From Petaurus breviceps papuanus (Eukaryota > Chordata > Mammalia > Diprotodontia > Petauridae), in NCBI GenBank assembly GCA_028583685.1, contig JAMXIF010000003.1, positions 80,830,541 to 80,894,540 of the forward strand: DNA of 64,000 nt, written 5' to 3'. Below, one piece after another: positions 59,479 through 64,000 of the stretch. Numbering within the stretch: the first letter of the stretch is position 1; every line of letters starts with the position of its first letter. The notes beneath the pieces are model-generated. The model made no database searches. It was not told where the DNA came from and saw only the letters and a program-made list of their open reading frames with translations. The translations under genes were made by a program, and so were the position numbers.

Positions 59479-60825
59479 CCAAACTCAACATGATGGCAGC
59501 CATCTACCAAACGCTCTTCAAAAGTATCACTTGTTATCATTTTCAGAAAACAAATTCTGAGCTGATCAGATCATGGCTCTGATGCTAGGTGGCGTTTGTT
59601 ATATTATTATACTTTCTTCTATGTAACTAGAGTTGACACTGAAAACACAGTAGTATAAGTCTTCTGTTTCCATTGGACACCAGACAAAATAGCTCATTTA
59701 TGGAGCTAAGGAGCTCTGTGAAGGTAAAGATGCCATGCTATCTTTTAAGAGTGACTGTTTTGGGCTTTCATGGCCCTGTGTCTTTCTGGAAGAAATAACC
59801 AGTCTTACTTCCCTGGATAAATTCCAGATGGATTTATTTTCTAACCCTTCTCCCTTCTAAATTGTTATTTTCTTCTTGTTTTAGCCAAAAACATTTTTAT
59901 TTCCTATAGACCAACATCCATAGTTTTGGTAAAACCATATGCTTAGTGCCTCATATTTTTTGCACTTTCAAAGTTTAATTACTGTTAAGTATGAGCCATT
60001 TTAAACCAGTAAAATTATCCTCCTTTTAGGATTCCATACTTTGTCACACTTTGTCAGTTTACACGGGGATCCAGGTAAGAGTAAAGAGAGAAGAAGGTTA
60101 CATGTAAATTTATAATATATATAAGAAAAATAAGAAAGATAATACATAAATAAGAAAGGTTATATGTGAATATATGACATTACATGTTAAATATAGACTA
60201 AACCTCACAAGAAGATAATAAAATTCACAAAGAACTCTGCAAAATAAAAGGAGTTGAATATGTGAATTGTCTATCAAAATTCATCCTGAAAAATGAGTTT
60301 AATTACATGTAGAGATTCAAGTTTCTACAGGTAGGTGAACCTTAGTATGTCACTGCTGTTTCTGAGTTGTCTCTAGAGAGGACTGGACATGTCTCATAGC
60401 TAGAGAATGTGTCAGTTCATAGAGATGATGCCAATATGTCTTCTAGAATTTCTGACTGTATGTATTTTTCTTGTCTTGGGATAAAATGACTTGATAGAAG
60501 CTAGCTATTAATTTATTAGAGAATTCACTCTTTCAGAAACTGCTTCTTCAAAACCCATATCCCCAGCATGATTTTTAGGATATATAAGCTGAACTTTCTG
60601 AAATGTTTAATGTCATAGTCAATTCAACAGAAAGGATGTATGCAGTAGTAGAAAGAATCTGGGTTTCAGCCCCTTACTCTAATACTTACTTGGGCATTTC
60701 ATTTAACCTTTCTAATTTTAGAAAGGTTAAATGAAAAATGGAGTAAAATGGAGTGATGATGATAGCTATAAATTATATAGTGATTTTAGGATAGTAGAGT
60801 CACCACATCTGACTGCAACATAAAT
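59479..60825. other. Unassigned intronic sequence
   Basis: 60650-60725 carries a short MIR-like piece (ttcatttaacctttctaatt). No exon was recognised. Confidence 0.4.
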
Positions 60826-60827
60826 AC

Positions 60828-61799
60828 CAGATAAACTTCTAGATGGAGTGGAAATAGTACTAAAAAAATCAAAGATAAGAAAAACATCTGGACCAGATGA
60901 AGTTTTCTTAAAACAGGTCCATGATGTATACAACAGCATTTTGAAGACTTTGACAGATTGATACTCAATGTATCTAAAGAAAGAAAAGATTGCAGAAATG
61001 TGGAAAAAGGTGATCAAGGAAACATTAATAATTACCAACTCATATGCCTAATTTCCGTGCTATATAAAATTTTAATTCTTATGAGAATAATCTTTATGCT
61101 GAGGATCAAGGGTTTACTTGATAAGAGTATTAGAATAGGCAGAGATTCATAAATGACATTTATAAGTAGAGTACATCTTCATTGACAAGATCCCCTTGGT
61201 ATTTATTTTTGGTTGATTATTAACAAATGCAACTAACTTGGTAGAACAAAATATCACTCTAAAGACAGTCTGATTCCCATGTATATATCAGAAATTGTAC
61301 TAAATTCCTTGAAAGATATATCAGTAGAGAAAATCTTGTTCAATGACCCTCTGACCATTCATAGCAAGTGAGGCCTTAAAAAGAGAGCTGCCTACCAAAA
61401 ACGTTTGCCACTTTTATGGAGAAAATCCAGTGTAGACCTGAAGAATAATCCCCAATAGTGAGGTTGTCCAAAAGTTCCTCTATCTAGATGACATTTGATT
61501 AATTGCATTGATCTCTAGAAAATTGCAGAGCCTACTAAAAGAGATCTATGCCTACTCAAGAGATTTGGATTGATTGATTATTCATACAGGGAAGGTTGAG
61601 TCCGTTGTCCAGATTGTGATATGCATTTAGATAGAATATAGATCTTGTCTATCCATATTTTGTAAAGACACAGCAAATGGACAAAAGTTAGACCAAGAAT
61701 TGAACAGTGGGAAGAGAGCAGGCTAGATTACCTTTGGGGAATTACAAAGTTCTTTTTGATATCCCCAAGTTCCTCCCTGAAACAAAGGTCTATCAATTT
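60828..61799 (+). mobile_element. RTE-type LINE, left part (degraded)
   Basis: Plus-strand frames follow RTE: KIRKTSGPDEVFLKQV near 60868-60915 (the usual GKAPGPDGI block), then ISVLYKILILMRIIF at 61048-61092, then IKGLLDKSIRIGRDS to 61150 (the block before EQAGF). Later parts show an LRSLL- and K-rich C-terminal half near 61500-61640. Stops and shifts are frequent. A SINE splits it at 61800. Confidence 0.6.
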
Positions 61800-62068
61800 A
61801 TTACCATTGGTAGTGCAGTAGATATAGTGCTGGGCCTGGAGTCAAGAAGACCTGAATTCAAATATAGACTCACATATTTTCTAGCTATGTGACCCTGGGC
61901 AAGTCACTTAACCACTTGCCTGCCTCAGTTTCCTCAAAGGTAAAGTGGGAATAATAATGGTACTTACCTCCCACTGTTGTATGAGATTATTTATAAAGAA
62001 CTTGCCACAGTGCCCAGCACATCATAGGGACTATATAAGTGCTAACTATTATCCCCATCAATCATTAT
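61800..62068 (+). mobile_element. MIR-like SINE, sense, inside the RTE
   Basis: It has ggtagtgcagtagatatagt, ggagtcaagaagacctgaat, tgtgaccctgggcaagtcac, then a tail with ccacagtgcccagcacatca and an ATTATTAT end. Confidence 0.8.
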
Positions 62069-62432
62069 TATCATTATATTCATCCAATGATGTTGTATGA
62101 CTGAGTCATACAATCTCTGTACAACCAAATTTGAGGCTCATCCAAAGGGCAATGACAGTAAGTATGAGTAAATTGTAACACATTACAAATAAGTAATCAC
62201 ACAGAAGTGGCATCATAAAAGGACTTCATAAAAAATTGTGTAATTGAAAAAGATCAACTGGTCACATGGTAAGAGTAAGGTATAGCCCATCAACAGGCCA
62301 TCCTTAGTGTGTCAAGAGAAGATGAAAGACCCCAGAACATTTGGGAGGGCCCTGCACAGCACACTTCAGGGAGAACATGAAGAAAACTCAAACAGGAGGA
62401 GCAATCATGGATAGGTCACTGGAAGGAATGCT
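62069..62432 (+). mobile_element. RTE-type LINE, C-terminal part
   Basis: Frames resemble the RTE C-terminus: a KKINWSHGKSKV block near 62246-62282 stands where KxRWAGHVxR is usual, then PINRPSLVCQEKMKD near 62287-62330. It follows directly on the copy left of the SINE. Confidence 0.45.
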
Positions 62433-63235
62433 ACATTGATGAGTTGAAATATTTAGTGGTATGTGAAAGAGTTTTACTGCTTTATCTAAAGCAATATTTA
62501 TCTATCTAAATTAATTAATTATTATTATGTAATATAATTATATAAATATATAATTAATTATTACTAATTTATTTCTTTTAGATTTATCTAAATCTGCACA
62601 GCAACCTCCCCACCCAATGGTTAAAATGGTTACTAGGAAAGAGAAGTACATACACTGCAAGCAAAAGCAACCTTCGGTCTAAAGTGTCACTTTCCCCTCT
62701 CCATTTCCTTAAACAAAGAAAGCCTCGTTTAGTATCAGTATCAGAGCAGTGACAATCTCAGATATCATTCAATGCAACTTCCTCATGTTAAAAGGAAACA
62801 GAGACCCAAAAGTATAGCCATCCTTCATCTTCAGAAATGGTATTTCTATTTTCCACACAATTGTCAGTGTGATCATGCTCATGCCCTTTGAGTTTCAACT
62901 TCTTTTTGAGAAATGCCTCAAAGAGAAATAAACAGGTTCAAGTGAAGTCTTTAGATTTTCACCATGAGTAAGGGACATAACTTAAGGAAATGAACTCTAC
63001 CACTTCTATTTCAACTGCCTAGAATTCATTTCTATTTGTGGTTCTTGGCTGTGTCTCAAATAGTTGTAATTTCCAGGATAAGTGATTCTAGAGAAATGAT
63101 ATATTAACTGTAGTATTTTTCTGTACACAGACTCCTTTACTAAGAGAAAACACAATAAATGAAGAGGGTAGAACTGTCTGGGAGTAGAAAGAACAGTAGT
63201 GATAGGCAAAGTAGATATAATTTGGTTTATGCTAT
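62433..63235. other. Unassigned intronic sequence with TAATTA tract
   Basis: An AT-rich tract with many TAATTA steps covers 62503-62575. 62750-62815 may be a short reversed MIR piece. No exon was recognised. Confidence 0.4.
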
Positions 63236-63474
63236 ATAGCACAGAGTAATGTAGTGGAGGCCTGGAGTCAGGAAGACTCATCTTCCTGAGCTCAAATCTG
63301 GCCACAGACATTTTTTAGATGCATGACCCTGAGCAAGTCACTTAACCTTTTTAACCTCAGTTTCTTCATCTGTAAAATGAGCTGGAGAAAAAAGTGGCAA
63401 ACTACTCCAGCATCTTTGCCAAGAAAACCCCAAATGGGGATATGAGTTAAACATGGCTGAAATGACTATACAAG
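63236..63474 (+). mobile_element. Marsupial CORE-SINE with 3' tail (THER1-like), sense
   Basis: It has ggcctggagtcaggaagact, cctgagcaagtcacttaacc, agtttcttcatctgtaaaat, agtggcaaactactccagca and tttgccaagaaaaccccaaa. Confidence 0.9.
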
Positions 63475-63499
63475 AACAGTATAGTACAGGGCAATGCAT

Positions 63500-63605
63500 A
63501 GACAATCTCCCTCTCATGTATCCTTTCTATATGATGCTGGGCAAGTAAGTGACTTAACTTCTCAGTGCTACAGACAACTTTCTAAGATTCTACATTGCAA
63601 AACAG
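63500..63605 (+). mobile_element. MIR-like fragment, sense
   Basis: It has a tgatgctgggcaagtaagtg block followed by acttaacttctcagtgctac. Confidence 0.5.
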
Positions 63606-63671
63606 TTGCTTGGATCAGAATTGGTAGAGGGAGTTTCTTCAGTGAAAATTCCCTGAACCATTGAAAGCATG

Positions 63672-63672
<1 letters not shown>

Positions 63673-63724
<52 letters not shown>

Positions 63725-63725
63725 A
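63673..63725. repeat. (CA)n microsatellite
   Basis: About 23 CA units in an almost pure run, the longest in the window. Confidence 0.98.
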
Positions 63726-63764
63726 AAATGCTGTTTCACAGAAGGGTGACATGGAAAGATTGAC

Positions 63765-63915
63765 ATAATTCATGTTCAGGAAAGCTAAGTGTGAATAGTA
63801 ATTTTTCCATAAATATTATAACCTGTGTGTCATTAGGCAAGTCACTTGACATCTATAGGTCTTAGTTTCTTCATCCATAAAATGAGGGGATTACACCAGA
63901 TGATATCTAACATCT
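63765..63915 (+). mobile_element. MIR-like SINE, sense
   Basis: It has gtcattaggcaagtcacttg, acatctataggtcttagttt and cttcatccataaaatgaggg. Confidence 0.7.
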
Positions 63916-64000
63916 TTTCCTATACTAAATCTATTATCCTGATATGATCACCTTAAATTGTGATGACCAAAGGAAATAATTATGTGACAGTATAAGGTAT

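Larger units (their letters stand above)
53634..64000 (+). other. SULF1: SULF1 intron following the first coding exon (partial)
   Basis: No further exon with sulfatase sequence (for example the CCPSRSS formylglycine site) occurs before the window ends, so this intron is longer than 10.3 kb. 53634-54300 has no recognised repeat; the rest is given in separate entries. Confidence 0.85.

Noticed and set aside
1-64000. Endogenous retrovirus or LTR element
   Set aside because: I saw no paired LTRs, primer-binding site or gag/pol/env-like frames. The reverse transcriptase traces all fit LINE clades.
1-64000. CRISPR array, operon, phage or other prokaryotic system
   Set aside because: The regular short repeats are microsatellites, and the DNA is plainly mammalian.

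Overview
This window is mammalian chromosomal DNA, almost certainly from a marsupial. It is AT-rich and intron-poor in coding content, and it is packed with tRNA-derived SINEs of the marsupial kind (A-box-like head, then a gagttcaaatc B-box-like motif), long marsupial L1 3' ends, RTE LINEs, and many worn L2, MIR/CORE-SINE and CR1/L3 copies. Nothing bacterial, plasmid-like or CRISPR-like was seen. Species cannot be fixed from the sequence alone.

The only protein-coding gene segment I can support is the first coding exon of SULF1 (extracellular heparan sulfate 6-O-endosulfatase 1) on the + strand, start codon at 53462 and splice donor after 53633. It encodes the signal peptide and the start of the sulfatase domain up to the metal-binding Asp-Asp pair. 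Two noncoding 5' exons are likely upstream: one ending at 52640 with a GTGAGT donor, and a 65-base exon at 53045-53109. The stretch 52150-52640 is the most GC-rich unique sequence in the window and is the best promoter or first-exon candidate. Short upstream ORFs lie in this leader. Everything after 53633 is the first coding-region intron of SULF1. Everything before about 52150 is 5' flank or 5'UTR intron of the same gene.

Layout: 1-2420 minus-strand RTE with SINE insertions; 2430-3140 antisense L2; 4740-7710 an unnamed repeat split by a minus-strand L1, which itself carries a small poly(A) retrocopy; 9540-10876 an L2 split by the 3' part of a half-L1 (HAL1-like) element; 12000-14130 a plus-strand RTE split by an L1 fragment; 14120-15490 antisense CR1/L3; 16321-16739 a mariner-type MITE; 17380-31120 scattered SINE and L2; 31185-32920 a long antisense L2; 35265-35925 CR1/L3; 39039-41961 a structurally complete ORF1-only half-L1 with target-site duplications; 44870-50920 SINE and L2; 51110-53633 the SULF1 5' region; 53634-64000 SULF1 intron with SINE, L2 and RTE copies.

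I found no convincing new biological system. The items most worth following are the complete ORF1-only element and its truncated relative, the unidentified retrocopy inside the L1, the roughly 60-base direct repeats around that L1, the GC-rich MITE, and the SULF1 leader with its uORFs and adjacent unique sequence.
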